The position numbers were made by a program, and so were the translations under genes. Below are positions 8,178 to 17,088 of a DNA stretch of 64,000 nucleotides, in pieces. The stretch is taken from the NCBI RefSeq assembly GCF_030994125.1, contig NZ_CP099918.1, positions 124,001-188,000 of the forward strand, in the 5' to 3' direction. Source of the DNA: Pseudoalteromonas xiamenensis (lineage in GTDB: Bacteria; Pseudomonadota; Gammaproteobacteria; Enterobacterales; Alteromonadaceae). The notes under the pieces are model-generated. The model saw only the letters and a program-made list of their open reading frames with translations. It made no database searches and had not been told where the DNA came from. The first letter of the stretch is position 1, and the number at the start of each line of letters is the position of its first letter.

Positions 8178-9227
8178 ATGTGTACACGCGTATTTAACAA
8201 TATCAATTTTCAATATTTAACTACTGCTAGAAACATGGATTGGATGTATGTATTGCCAACCAGCTTATTTGTCTTTGAAAAAGGCTTAAAGAAAATAGGC
8301 GTTTCTTCAACCAAACCGGAAGAGCGCGCCAAAGCACTTAAATGGCAATCAAGCTACAGCAGTGTTGTTGCTATGGTAGGCGACGATTGCAATGGTTGGG
8401 CATCCTCTGATGGCATGAACGAAATGGGCCTTGTTGTAAATGCGTTATACGACACCAATGCTTCTTATGACGGTGTAAGCTCAAGTGGCTCTGCAAAACA
8501 ACTGAGCGTGCTACGTTGGGTTCAGTATGTGCTAGACAACTTTGTATTTGTTAAAGACGTCGTAAAATCGTTTAGTGCAGGCGACATACAACTCATTGGT
8601 GATAAAGTACCACACAGTCAAGATAAATCCGCAACGGTCCATTTATCTCTATCCGATGCCACAGGCAACTCGGCCATTCTCGAAGTCTACAAAGGCAAAT
8701 TTCATATCCACGAAAGTGCTAATTATAAAGTCATGACGAATGAACCTAATTATGATGCGCAACTCAAACTTGACGACTATTGGCAATGGCAATGGAGCGA
8801 AGAAAACCCACATCCAAGCCACACCATTCCGGGCGGAGCCTTTTCAACAGACCGATTTGAACGTGCGAGCTTCTATATAAATCATGTAAATGCTCCTGAA
8901 AGCGACTCTGAATCGATAGCTCAAGCTCGCACTGTCGCGGCAAGTGCATCGGTGCCTATTGGCTATAATTTTACAGACACCAAAAGCCCGAATATTTCGA
9001 ACACCTTGTGGACAACCGTGGCAACACATAGAAGTCTGAAATACTTCTTCCAGAATTCGCAAACGCCTAACATTGTGTGGGTTGATCTAGAACGTTTCCA
9101 GTTTTTAACACCATCTTCCAAAGTGGATTTAATCACCTTAAATGATCAATCAAACGCTGTCGAAAGCCCTCTGCAAGGTGAAATAAACAATGCGTTTCAA
9201 ACGGTTTGCGATCCGTATAAAGCATAA
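8178..9227 (+). CDS. Choloylglycine hydrolase / penicillin V acylase family Ntn amidase
   Basis: An N-terminal-nucleophile linear amide hydrolase. After removal of Met1 the nucleophile is Cys2 (MCTRVF), and the diagnostic Arg18 and Asp21 are present (TTARNMDW). DDCNGWASSDGMNEMGLVVNAL is the usual substrate-loop region, and TNEPNYD supplies the downstream Asn. The 349-residue length fits the family. Relatives hydrolyse conjugated bile salts, penicillin V or acyl-homoserine lactones. In a marine bacterium, AHL or another N-acyl amide is more plausible than bile salts, but that is inference. No signal peptide precedes Cys2, so the enzyme starts life in the cytoplasm. Monocistronic. Confidence 0.85.
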   Translation: MCTRVFNNINFQYLTTARNMDWMYVLPTSLFVFEKGLKKIGVSSTKPEERAKALKWQSSYSSVVAMVGDDCNGWASSDGMNEMGLVVNALYDTNASYDGVSSSGSAKQLSVLRWVQYVLDNFVFVKDVVKSFSAGDIQLIGDKVPHSQDKSATVHLSLSDATGNSAILEVYKGKFHIHESANYKVMTNEPNYDAQLKLDDYWQWQWSEENPHPSHTIPGGAFSTDRFERASFYINHVNAPESDSESIAQARTVAASASVPIGYNFTDTKSPNISNTLWTTVATHRSLKYFFQNSQTPNIVWVDLERFQFLTPSSKVDLITLNDQSNAVESPLQGEINNAFQTVCDPYKA

Positions 9228-9290
9228 CTGAATTAAAATAGTCAAATTTAACGTAAACGGCACGATTATCCTATTTTCACATCAGATAAC

Positions 9291-9313
9291 AAAAGGGCCA
9301 AAGCGCCCTTTTT
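9291..9313 (+). terminator. Rho-independent terminator
   Basis: Stem AAAAGGGC (9291-9298) and GCCCTTTT (9305-9312), six-base loop, continuing T run. Confidence 0.85.
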
Positions 9314-9780
9314 CAACTTAGCACCAACAAATTTATAAAATCACGCTGACGCTCTGTTATTCATGCTAAGATAAGCCATTTTATTAACTCGCAATAACGA
9401 CGCGGCCTTTATAATGTAAATCTTCAAGAGAAACACTTTACAGAGAGACCTTTTGAATCACCGACAACTTCGTCCTATTCGCCTTGAACTTACAGTTGGT
9501 TATAAGCACTGATTATTGACATACAAAGGATGTTAAATCTATATTTTCTAATATTATTTAACATTAAAAAATCCACCCGCTTCTTTATTTTCCTGACATG
9601 ATTTAGAATAACGTAACTTATAGCCACCACTTTAAGATAGGCCATAATAAAATAAAGAATAGTATTTAAGGTGTTACTCGATTTTTTGGTGACCATCAAA
9701 GGTTCAATAGGTCTCACCTCTCCAGAAAGAAGTAGCCTAAACGAAAGAATAGTAAAAAATATCCGATACCTTTTCGTTTT
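9314..9780. other. AT-rich intergenic stretch with no supported gene
   Basis: About 470 bases, clearly more AT-rich than the genes on either side. A 75-codon reading frame on the minus strand (9490-9717) has no ribosome binding site and no recognisable product. I see no RNA gene or repeat. Confidence 0.5.
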
Positions 9781-10251
9781 ATGAGGATAAAAAATGAAAA
9801 TAGCTCAAGTTACATTGTTATTTATAATAGTAGGTACAAGTTTGTTTTTTTTCAAGCGAAAAAGTCTTTATTTGGAGAAAATCACGAAGAATTTTATATG
9901 GACTTTATGAATAATCCGGACAGCTACAATGGAACCTTTGAAACCTATGGAACAGTAACGTCCGATTATAAAGCTATTGCGTTGGTTGATTTAAGCGACT
10001 GCTTGAAAATTGGAAATGGCGTACGTAAATTTTGGACATATGGCGGTAGAGATAAGAAACTCAGTTTAACGCTGACTTCCGAGAAATATCGTTATGAGTT
10101 ATTGTTAACTTGGTCTCCAGAAAAAAAGAGGGCTGTTTTTACTGGTGAACATAAAATAGTTCTTGATTCAAATGAAACTATATATGTAACTGCAGAACTA
10201 AAGTATGGTGGTAAGTGCCTTCATGATTTTATGTTGAAAAATGCTCAATAG
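9781..10251 (+). CDS. Small AT-rich protein of unknown function, split at a run of eight T
   Basis: An unrecognised protein of ~155 residues. GAGGA (9783-9787) is spaced for an ATG at 9794, not for the in-frame ATG at 9781. From 9794 the sequence reads as a signal peptide or anchor (MKIAQVTLLFIIVGTSLFFF), then runs into the wrong frame and stops after ~38 codons. The remainder (QAKKSLFGENHEEFYMDF to the stop at 10251) is in the frame of 9781. One extra T in the run 9845-9852 would join the two. So this is either a frameshifted gene, a phase-variable gene or a slippage-expressed one. The body is beta-rich with Cys in DCLKIG and GKCLHDF, fitting an exported protein. Confidence 0.6.
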   Translation: MRIKNENSSSYIVIYNSRYKFVFFQAKKSLFGENHEEFYMDFMNNPDSYNGTFETYGTVTSDYKAIALVDLSDCLKIGNGVRKFWTYGGRDKKLSLTLTSEKYRYELLLTWSPEKKRAVFTGEHKIVLDSNETIYVTAELKYGGKCLHDFMLKNAQ

Positions 10252-10701
10252 TATTTTAGTCTGTTTGGGAAAAAAAGTGGTGTTAATTTTTTGCCTTAAT
10301 AAAATAAAAGAATGAGTGTGACAGCCACTTTGAATTTATCAAAACATGCCTAACAAGCAGTCAAATGAACCCGTATCGCTTCGATTTTCAAACTTTGCCA
10401 GTGGGTTTTGGTTGAAAGAGTACGTTGAATAAACGCTCCTTTTATTCCAAAGCATTGCATTTTCATGAAATTAAAATTCATTATTTACATGATTTTCATT
10501 TTTCTTGATAATGACCGTGAAAGGGCCTACGCACTCTCTTATTTTTTCCTACTCATTAAATACTCAGTGCGGACAACAGGAATGATAATGACACCGCTGT
10601 CTTTTTACTTACTGCCATTGTAGCTGTATTTTGTGGTGCATTCGACAAGCACGAAGAACGGTAACTACGTTCGGATATTTTAATAAATAAGGACTCAAAA
10701 G
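10252..10701. other. AT-rich intergenic stretch with no supported gene
   Basis: About 450 bases. A short open stretch at ~10560-10660 reads like a hydrophobic C-terminal tail (TAVFLLTAIVAVFCGAFD) but has no start codon, so it may be the remnant of a lost membrane protein gene or chance. The 3' end should hold the promoter of the oxidoreductase. Confidence 0.4.
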
Positions 10702-11682
10702 ATGCAAGGTAACATTTTACGTTGGGGTGTGATCGGTTGCGGTAGCGTAACGGAAGTAAAAAGCGTACCAGCCTATCAGCAAACGGACGGATTTGAAATC
10801 TATGCCGTTATGCGGAGGAACCACGAACTCGCTCTTGACTATGCAAAACGCCACAATGTATCTCATGTCCACAAATCAGCTGAAGCGCTTATTTCTGATC
10901 CAAATATTGATGCGGTTTACATCGCTACACCACCAGATACTCATTTAGAGTATGCGCTGGCTGTCGCGGATGTCGGGAAAATTTGTTGTATAGAAAAGCC
11001 GTTGTCCCCCAGTTTTAAAGAAAGCCAACAGATCTGTGATGCATTTGAAAAAAGAAATATTCCGCTTTTTGTTGCCTACTACCGCCGTTCCCTCCCATTA
11101 TTTAACGCGATAAAAGAGGTCATCGACACAGGAAAAATAGGCAAGGTTAGACATGTTGCTTGGCACTATTGTAGACCTGCCTCTGAACTCGACAGGTCAA
11201 AAGAATATAATTGGCGCACAGATAAAAGTATCGCAACGGGCGGCTATTTTGACGACCTTGCGAGTCATGGTTTGGACATCTTCGCGTACTTGTTCGGCGA
11301 CTATTCTGATGCAAAAGGGATAGGCTGTAATCAGCTCGGACTGTATTCTTCTTACGATTCGGTTTCTGCAACTTGGCAACATGAATCTGGCGTAACTGGC
11401 ACAGGGGTTTGGAATTTTGGCAGTTACACTCGAGTCGACGAAGTTGTTGTGTATGGAAGCGCGGGTGAACTTCGATTTTCCATTTTTAGAGACCAAGATG
11501 CGAAGATCATTACACCAAATGGCGTCGTTGAACTACAATACCCATACCCAAAACACATCCAAAAGTTTCATGTAGAAAATATCCATTCCGCACTTTTAAA
11601 CAACAATACGCATCCGTCGACTGGCCTAACGGCACTTCATACTTCATGGGTTATGGATAAAATCTTGAATAAGATTGCCTAA
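10702..11682 (+). CDS. Gfo/Idh/MocA-family NAD(P)-dependent oxidoreductase
   Basis: A 326-residue cytoplasmic sugar or cyclitol dehydrogenase-type enzyme. The N-terminal Rossmann fold carries WGVIGCGSVTEVKS (dinucleotide loop, residues ~8-20), the NAAD-like DAVYIATPPDTH, and the family hallmark EKPL (CIEKPLSPS, ~97). The C-terminal alpha/beta domain holds the substrate site, with DDLASHGLDIF at ~177-187 supplying the conserved Asp and His. Members oxidise or reduce hydroxyls of inositols, glucose and related sugars; the substrate is not deducible. RBS AAGGA is upstream (AAGGACTCAAAAG). It has no close operon partner. Confidence 0.85.
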   Translation: MQGNILRWGVIGCGSVTEVKSVPAYQQTDGFEIYAVMRRNHELALDYAKRHNVSHVHKSAEALISDPNIDAVYIATPPDTHLEYALAVADVGKICCIEKPLSPSFKESQQICDAFEKRNIPLFVAYYRRSLPLFNAIKEVIDTGKIGKVRHVAWHYCRPASELDRSKEYNWRTDKSIATGGYFDDLASHGLDIFAYLFGDYSDAKGIGCNQLGLYSSYDSVSATWQHESGVTGTGVWNFGSYTRVDEVVVYGSAGELRFSIFRDQDAKIITPNGVVELQYPYPKHIQKFHVENIHSALLNNNTHPSTGLTALHTSWVMDKILNKIA

Positions 11683-12154
11683 TAGATGGATATGCGGCTG
11701 CGCTCAATTATCGTGTCGTGGCCAGTTCTCAATTTCACGCAAATTGAATTGACCACAACAGCCTAACCATAACAACAACTGAATACTGAATTTCAATTCA
11801 GAGACGGTCGTAATTACGCTGCATATTTTAGAGTAACATTGTCATGTTACACTCTATCAAGTACACCCCTTTGAAAACCTAAATTACCCATTAACCCCGT
11901 TGTTTAGACAATAACATCACGTGCAGATTGCCCTGTTTTTATTATCCCTAATTATCTCAAAAGTATAAAAAACTCTCGACAAGTTCCACAATGCACCGCA
12001 AAACAATCGTAGAAACCTTCTTTTCTGAACGCTCAATTCAAGTAACAGCAAATTTCCGTAAATTAATTGTTTACATTTACTCCCTAAAATTAAACAATTG
12101 TACCTGTTATTGGGTTGCACCCTTAACACTCTAAATTCAATAAGGAAATTTTAA
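11683..12154. other. Intergenic stretch with no supported gene
   Basis: About 470 bases between the oxidoreductase and the small secreted protein. A 70-codon minus-strand frame (11917-12129) lacks a ribosome binding site and a recognisable product. The end (ATAAGGAAATTTTAAATG) holds the binding site of the next gene. Confidence 0.45.
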
Positions 12155-12589
12155 ATGAAAAAATCTACGCTTTTACTAGCTCTTTCAATGACTGCAGCTT
12201 CTTTCGGATCTCTAGCACAATCATCTTTGGGCACTAGTATCACTGAACAACCTCGTCCGGGTGTTCCTCAGGCTCGCTGGACTTACGTTGACATTACAGA
12301 CAGTTTCTCTCAAAACCAAGTTGCTAAGTTTAGCTACAATATCTCTAACTATTCAGTAAACTTCAACTGGACAACAAACGAAGGCGCTACTGGTGGGTGT
12401 CACATTTACTACGATGTGAACAAAGATGCGTCAACTAATTTTGATGATCAAACAGCTAAACGTCGTTACAACAACACACGTGACATCTTATTAAACCTTA
12501 AGCAAGGTGACCGCTTGTTCATTCAATCAGGGTTTTCTACAAACTCTGCACCATGTGAAGTGACTCTGGATCACAAAATCGGCCTGTAA
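12155..12589 (+). CDS. Small secreted protein of unknown function
   Basis: A 144-residue protein with a textbook signal peptide (KKSTLLLALSMTAASFGSLA-Q, cleavage near 21/22). The mature ~122 residues are polar and beta-rich, with exactly two cysteines (GGCHIYYDV and APCEVTLDHK) that probably form a disulfide. No family is recognised. AAGGA lies nine bases before the ATG. It is monocistronic, with a strong terminator behind it and ~470 bases before it, so it is likely expressed from its own promoter. Confidence 0.75.
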   Translation: MKKSTLLLALSMTAASFGSLAQSSLGTSITEQPRPGVPQARWTYVDITDSFSQNQVAKFSYNISNYSVNFNWTTNEGATGGCHIYYDVNKDASTNFDDQTAKRRYNNTRDILLNLKQGDRLFIQSGFSTNSAPCEVTLDHKIGL

Positions 12590-12616
12590 TTAATTACACT
12601 GCAACCGATTTTGGGT

Positions 12617-12643
12617 AAGCCAGTACCGTTACTGGCTTATTTC
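12617..12643 (+). terminator. Rho-independent terminator
   Basis: Perfect nine-bp stem AAGCCAGTA / TACTGGCTT with a CCGT loop, followed by a T-rich stretch. Confidence 0.8.
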
Positions 12644-12865
12644 TATCAGAACGCTCGCTAGTATCTAGATGCTTACGCACGCTCCTTTAATCAGCCAGCA
12701 TGGGCTTTTGTAAAATCACCAGTATTACCATTCAAATACCGGTTCGCAATATCGACTAGTTATTCATCATTTCATTTGTACATACTGACTACTTGCGATT
12801 ACTCGATTCATCTTGTTTTAAGCTAAACTGAGTATAATCCCGCTCTTTTTTCTCAGTTTGTTCAT

Positions 12866-15019
12866 ATGTCTTCGTTTCTTGCGTTTTTTAAAAACATTAA
12901 TTGGATGCTCTGGTCTTTGATCCTTGGTATCGCGGCCGGTTTACTTTTCGGTGAGCGAATGGCGGCTTTGCAGCCTCTCGGCACTGGCTTTGTGAAATTG
13001 ATGCAAATCACCATTTTCCCCTATATTGTGGTCAGTCTTATTGTTGGCCTTGGTAAATTTAGCCAAGCACAAGTGAAACAAGTTCTTGGCAAAGCTACTT
13101 TGGTGATGTTTCTTCTTTGGACTATTGGGCTTGCTGCAATATGGGCCTTTTCACTCACGTTACCAAAACATGATGCAGGCACGTTTTTCTCTCCCGCCTT
13201 AGTCGCACCAGCACCTCAAATCGACTTTATTGCTCAGTACATTCCCGCCAATCCTTTTGCATCGATGGCTGAAGGAAACGTACCCGCCCTTGTGATTTTC
13301 TGTATCGCGCTCGGTATGGCACTTATTCCAAATCAAAGTAAACATGTTCTACTTGATGTTCTTGATGTGGTAGGTCAAGGACTCAGTGTCATTTCAAAGA
13401 AGATCATCGCTCTTTTCCCTGTCGGTATCTTTGCAATGACAGCCAGTACGGCTGGGACCATTAGCCAGGCTGAACTCGCTAACTTACAAGTTTACTGGGT
13501 AATGGTTATCTGTCTTGGGGTCTATTTAATGTTGGTGTTACTACCCATGTTGGTTGCAGCAATTACCCCTGTAAAATATCGCGACTTTATTTTTGTTTTA
13601 CGCAACGCTTGGATCACCGCATTTAGTACAGGTAATGTGTTTATCGTGTTGCCCGTTATCACGGAAGGCATTAAAAGTCATTTGCGTAGAATCAAGCAAA
13701 GTGACGAAACATCGGATCATATTGCAGAAGTGTTGGTTCCAATTGCTTACACCTTCCCGAGTCTTGGAAAACTAACCACGCTGTTGTTTGTTACCTTTGC
13801 TGCGTGGTTAACCGGCAATCCTATTGGGGTTGAGCAAATTCCAAATATTACTTTAAGTGCAATGCTGAGCTATTTTGCCAACGTCCATATTGCCATACCC
13901 TATCTGCTCGATGTACTTAAAATCCCAGCAGATAGCTACCAACTCTATCTTTCTATGTCCGTCCTCAGTGCAAAAGTCGTCTCTCCAACTACGGTGGTAT
14001 ACATCTTCGCCTTCGTCTTCATGACTATTTTTTACGTACGCAAACAATTACACCTTAAACGCATTCGCTCTTTTTATTATGTCAGTTTATTAGTTGCTCT
14101 TTTGCCTGCATGTATGTTTGCCAGTTTTACTGTAAACCAATGGTTGGCAAAAAATACACAGGCCGCAGACGAAGTTATTGCCAATATGGTGGTTGCCGAT
14201 ACTGTGCCGGCAGCGGTATTGAATCACGTACCAAAATCGTATCAATTTGGCGATATGGCGCTAACCAATGTGGATGTCATCCAAAAGCGGGGCCTTTTAC
14301 GCGTAGGGTATTTAACCGATAATGTCCCCTTTTCATACTTTAATCAAAAAGGTGAGTTGGTTGGATTTGACATCGCATTGGCACATAAACTCGCCGCAGA
14401 TTTAGGTGTAAAGGTTGAGTTTATTCCGTTCAAAAAACCAGATTTGACGGAATACTTGAACAAAGGCTATTTCGACGTAGCAATGTCTGGTTTGGAGATA
14501 AACGTCAAAGATCTAACCAGAGTACGTTTCTCAAATCAAGTAATGACCTTACAACTCGCCCTCGTTGCAAAAGACCATGAATTAAAGCGATTTGCAAAGC
14601 GAGAGGATGTACTTAATCACACAGAGTTAAAACTAGCACATGTAGAATATGGGGCATTACTCAGTAAAATTAAAAACAGCTACCCGCAAGTCAAGCCGGT
14701 GAGTATCCCCAACATCAAAGCCTACTTTGATCATCCTGAAAAGTATGATGCGCTCGTAGTGAGTGCTGAAGCCGGATTTGCTTGGAGTATGTTCTATCCA
14801 GAATTTGGCGTCATTGTGCCAAAAGGTGCTGAACGTCATTACCCTATCGGACTTGCTGTTGCACGATACAATCAGGATTTGCTGAGTTACATCAATGGGT
14901 GGCTGGAAATTCAAAAAACCAATGGTACGGTTTCAAACACTTACAATTACTGGATCCTTGGTCAAAATAGCCAGATCAGAGTAAAGCGTTGGTCATTAAT
15001 TGACGAATGGCATGAGTAG
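12866..15019 (+). CDS. Dicarboxylate/amino acid:cation symporter fused to a periplasmic binding domain
   Basis: A 717-residue inner-membrane protein. Residues ~10-400 are a DAACS (GltP/DctA-type) sodium- or proton-coupled symporter with ~8 membrane segments and the two re-entrant hairpin regions (ITAFSTGNVFIVLP at ~250; VLVPIAYTFPSLGKL at ~289; SAKVVSPTTVVYI at ~368). An extra hydrophobic helix at ~403-425 is followed by a linker. Residues ~465-700 are a family-3 solute-binding domain (KRGLLRVGYLTDNVPFSYFN, GELVGFDIALAHKLAADLGV, GYFDVAMSGLEI), which would face the periplasm. Tethering a binding lobe to a secondary transporter is unusual. The likely substrate is an acidic amino acid or dicarboxylate. 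Confidence 0.88.
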   Translation: MSSFLAFFKNINWMLWSLILGIAAGLLFGERMAALQPLGTGFVKLMQITIFPYIVVSLIVGLGKFSQAQVKQVLGKATLVMFLLWTIGLAAIWAFSLTLPKHDAGTFFSPALVAPAPQIDFIAQYIPANPFASMAEGNVPALVIFCIALGMALIPNQSKHVLLDVLDVVGQGLSVISKKIIALFPVGIFAMTASTAGTISQAELANLQVYWVMVICLGVYLMLVLLPMLVAAITPVKYRDFIFVLRNAWITAFSTGNVFIVLPVITEGIKSHLRRIKQSDETSDHIAEVLVPIAYTFPSLGKLTTLLFVTFAAWLTGNPIGVEQIPNITLSAMLSYFANVHIAIPYLLDVLKIPADSYQLYLSMSVLSAKVVSPTTVVYIFAFVFMTIFYVRKQLHLKRIRSFYYVSLLVALLPACMFASFTVNQWLAKNTQAADEVIANMVVADTVPAAVLNHVPKSYQFGDMALTNVDVIQKRGLLRVGYLTDNVPFSYFNQKGELVGFDIALAHKLAADLGVKVEFIPFKKPDLTEYLNKGYFDVAMSGLEINVKDLTRVRFSNQVMTLQLALVAKDHELKRFAKREDVLNHTELKLAHVEYGALLSKIKNSYPQVKPVSIPNIKAYFDHPEKYDALVVSAEAGFAWSMFYPEFGVIVPKGAERHYPIGLAVARYNQDLLSYINGWLEIQKTNGTVSNTYNYWILGQNSQIRVKRWSLIDEWHE

Positions 15020-15046
15020 TCCATATCAACATTTGGAACCAGTAAT

Positions 15047-15081
15047 CATCTTGAGTCCGATAGTGCATCGCACTCAAGATG
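15047..15081. terminator. Hairpin between convergent genes (possible bidirectional terminator)
   Basis: Ten-bp inverted repeat CATCTTGAGT / ACTCAAGATG (15047-15056, 15072-15081). It lacks a T run on either strand, so terminator activity is only suggested by its position between convergent genes. Confidence 0.4.
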
Positions 15082-15083
15082 CC

Positions 15084-15479
15084 CTAAAGCAATGGAAACT
15101 CAACAAGTTTGAAACAAACCAGACCGACCGTGAACAACGTTACAACTAACTGAGCGGCAAGTAGCTTTATATTAAACTTCAACGAAATCGATTTGTGTTT
15201 AAACAGCTTTCTCGCGACCAAAGAACCAATAAAAAGCCCAAATGAACTGACGGCCACGAGCATCCGCTCTGAGATACGGGCTTGAGGCTGGCTGGCTGCG
15301 CGGCGTTTATCGAGCCAAAACAAGGCAATAACAACAAGATTTGCCAGCATTAAATAGATTAAATATGGTTGCCAAACAGTTACACTTTTCAGCGTAAAAA
15401 ACAACACAATCCACATTGTTGTAATTAGCTGCAACCCTTTGATTAATTTCAATGTCTTCGGATAGACTACGGCACTCAA
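15084..15479 (-). CDS. DUF1294-type small membrane protein
   Basis: A 131-residue integral membrane protein with about four hydrophobic segments (~18-32, 38-53, 72-88, 105-122). The DKRRAASQPQARISERML motif after the second segment, followed by a glycine-containing helix and the basic KHKSISLKF, matches the DUF1294 pattern (DKxxA...RxxE..L). Function unknown for the family. The isochorismatase gene ends eight bases upstream, so the two are probably co-transcribed. Confidence 0.7.
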   Translation of the reverse strand: MSAVVYPKTLKLIKGLQLITTMWIVLFFTLKSVTVWQPYLIYLMLANLVVIALFWLDKRRAASQPQARISERMLVAVSSFGLFIGSLVARKLFKHKSISLKFNIKLLAAQLVVTLFTVGLVCFKLVEFPLL

Positions 15480-15486
15480 AATAAAC

Positions 15487-16014
15487 TCACTTAATCAATG
15501 CTAGAATGGATTTAAATTCAGGATGGCGACAGTTTTCCAACCACATAAAGGCGACGCTCTCCAACGGCAAAATCCAAGCGCCTAACGCTTGTAGTTGATT
15601 GAATGCTTGCAACCGATGCCCGTTGTCACGTGATGCCACGCCGTCACTTAACACACAAACGTTCTTCCCTTGCTCGAGCAGGGCTAACGCGGTTTGAAAG
15701 ACACAAACGTGACTCTCTACTCCTCCCAGCACAAAGGTGTCTTTCGATTCGTCATTGAGCTTAGTTAAAATGTCCGGTACCGGTGCTGCAAAAGAATATT
15801 TCACTAACGTATTTTCATGTTGCAGCTTTTCTACGGTTTTACCCAAGCCCTCAGGATAGTGTTCAGTGACCAACCAAGGAATATCGAGCTTATCGGCTAT
15901 TTGACCGGCTTTGAAAAGCGTGTGTGTTACCGCACTAAAATCAGGTATTGCCTTGGCCAATTTATCTTGCATATCAATAATCAGCAAAACACTTTTCTCT
16001 TGTTTTAGTATCAT
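15487..16014 (-). CDS. Isochorismatase-family cysteine hydrolase
   Basis: A 175-residue cytoplasmic hydrolase with the full isochorismatase-like triad: Asp14 (LLIIDMQDKL), Lys72 (LVKYSF) and Cys104 (GGVESHVCVFQT, preceded by the usual cis-peptide GVE-S). It is closest in size and motif to YcaC-like or nicotinamidase-like hydrolases rather than to true isochorismatases; the substrate cannot be told. Likely in an operon with the DUF1294 gene downstream and, 30 bases upstream, the efflux pair. Confidence 0.85.
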   Translation of the reverse strand: MILKQEKSVLLIIDMQDKLAKAIPDFSAVTHTLFKAGQIADKLDIPWLVTEHYPEGLGKTVEKLQHENTLVKYSFAAPVPDILTKLNDESKDTFVLGGVESHVCVFQTALALLEQGKNVCVLSDGVASRDNGHRLQAFNQLQALGAWILPLESVAFMWLENCRHPEFKSILALIK

Positions 16015-16044
16015 TACCGCATGCCCTTTTGCGCGTAATTCGTC

Positions 16045-17079
16045 CTAATTTACTTTAAATCGAGTTGCACTGAATTGATTCAAAATGCGATGGATAACAT
16101 ACACAACCATCAAAGTTGCTACAATGGCCACCAGCACACTAGACATTCGATACATTGCACTAAACACCAAATCGTTGTTCGGGGCCAAATATTGGCCAAA
16201 CAAGATCCCTATCGTGGTGAGGCCTCCAAAACCAGTGCCTGAGCCCATTGATTCCTTGACATGCATATAGCTAAAAAACATCGCGCCAATCCACAGTAAA
16301 GGAACGACTAACAATAATATGTCCGACCACCCCCAGAGCAATAGCTGCACAGCTAGACCAAAACTCACCCCAAGTATCGTACCCATAGTTCGCTTTCTCG
16401 CGTAATTAAGCGCGCCATTCCAATTCATTGGAAACAGCAATAACACGGTTGTAGCTTGCGCAGACATAGAGTCGCTGAGATTCAATACTTGAAATACGAT
16501 GAACGACAAGGTCGCTACTGTTGCTCCTAATAGCATTTCATGCCGGATCTGACTGGGTTGTTTTACCGCTGGTATAGGTGGAGCTATCCGCGTTTCCACA
16601 TCAGGTAGTGCATAACCCATCAAATAGGCAATCACGACAGAAAGAACACCCGCAAGTAAATTACCAAACACCAGTTCATTCAAACCTGTGGACGGGTAAC
16701 TCTGAAAGTGCAACATAATGCTTAAACTTATCACGCCTGTCGCGCCAAACAGGAAAAGCGGTCCTTTAGCCATACAATGGAATTTATAGGCAAAAAGCAA
16801 AAAAGCCGCGATCGTCATCAACACAGGGTGAGACGCAAGTGCACCTGCAAGAATGCCCACTTCCAGTGCGCACACAATGCCTGACGCGACGAGCTGTCGA
16901 GCTGCGTGTGCAGACATAACTGGGACTAAACCCAATAACAACATTGGCAAGACAGTAAAGAAGACGCCGAAATTCCAACCAAATATTTTACTCACCGTGA
17001 ATCCAATCGATGCCCCACCTGCGATACGCAAACATTGGCGAATATCGTTCTGATTGATAGGATGAGTCCAAAGCTTCAT
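16045..17079 (-). CDS. DUF2955/FUSC-type inner-membrane efflux component
   Basis: A 344-residue membrane protein with about ten hydrophobic segments arranged as two similar halves (~18-160 and ~185-335), as in the FUSC/DUF2955 family that exports aromatic or drug-like compounds together with an HlyD-type adaptor. Characteristic features are GGASIGFTVSKIFGW near the N-terminus and the second-half ARKRTMGTILGVSFGLAVQ. The adaptor gene ends nine bases upstream and a MarR gene precedes that, so this is the pump of a MarR-controlled tripartite exporter lacking its own outer-membrane channel gene here. Confidence 0.8.
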   Translation of the reverse strand: MKLWTHPINQNDIRQCLRIAGGASIGFTVSKIFGWNFGVFFTVLPMLLLGLVPVMSAHAARQLVASGIVCALEVGILAGALASHPVLMTIAAFLLFAYKFHCMAKGPLFLFGATGVISLSIMLHFQSYPSTGLNELVFGNLLAGVLSVVIAYLMGYALPDVETRIAPPIPAVKQPSQIRHEMLLGATVATLSFIVFQVLNLSDSMSAQATTVLLLFPMNWNGALNYARKRTMGTILGVSFGLAVQLLLWGWSDILLLVVPLLWIGAMFFSYMHVKESMGSGTGFGGLTTIGILFGQYLAPNNDLVFSAMYRMSSVLVAIVATLMVVYVIHRILNQFSATRFKVN

Positions 17080-17088
17080 TCTTTTACC

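Noticed and set aside
10560..10665. Hydrophobic open stretch (TAVFLLTAIVAVFCGAFD) that might be the tail of a membrane protein
   Set aside because: It has no start codon or ribosome binding site and is preceded by an in-frame stop; kept only as a possible remnant.
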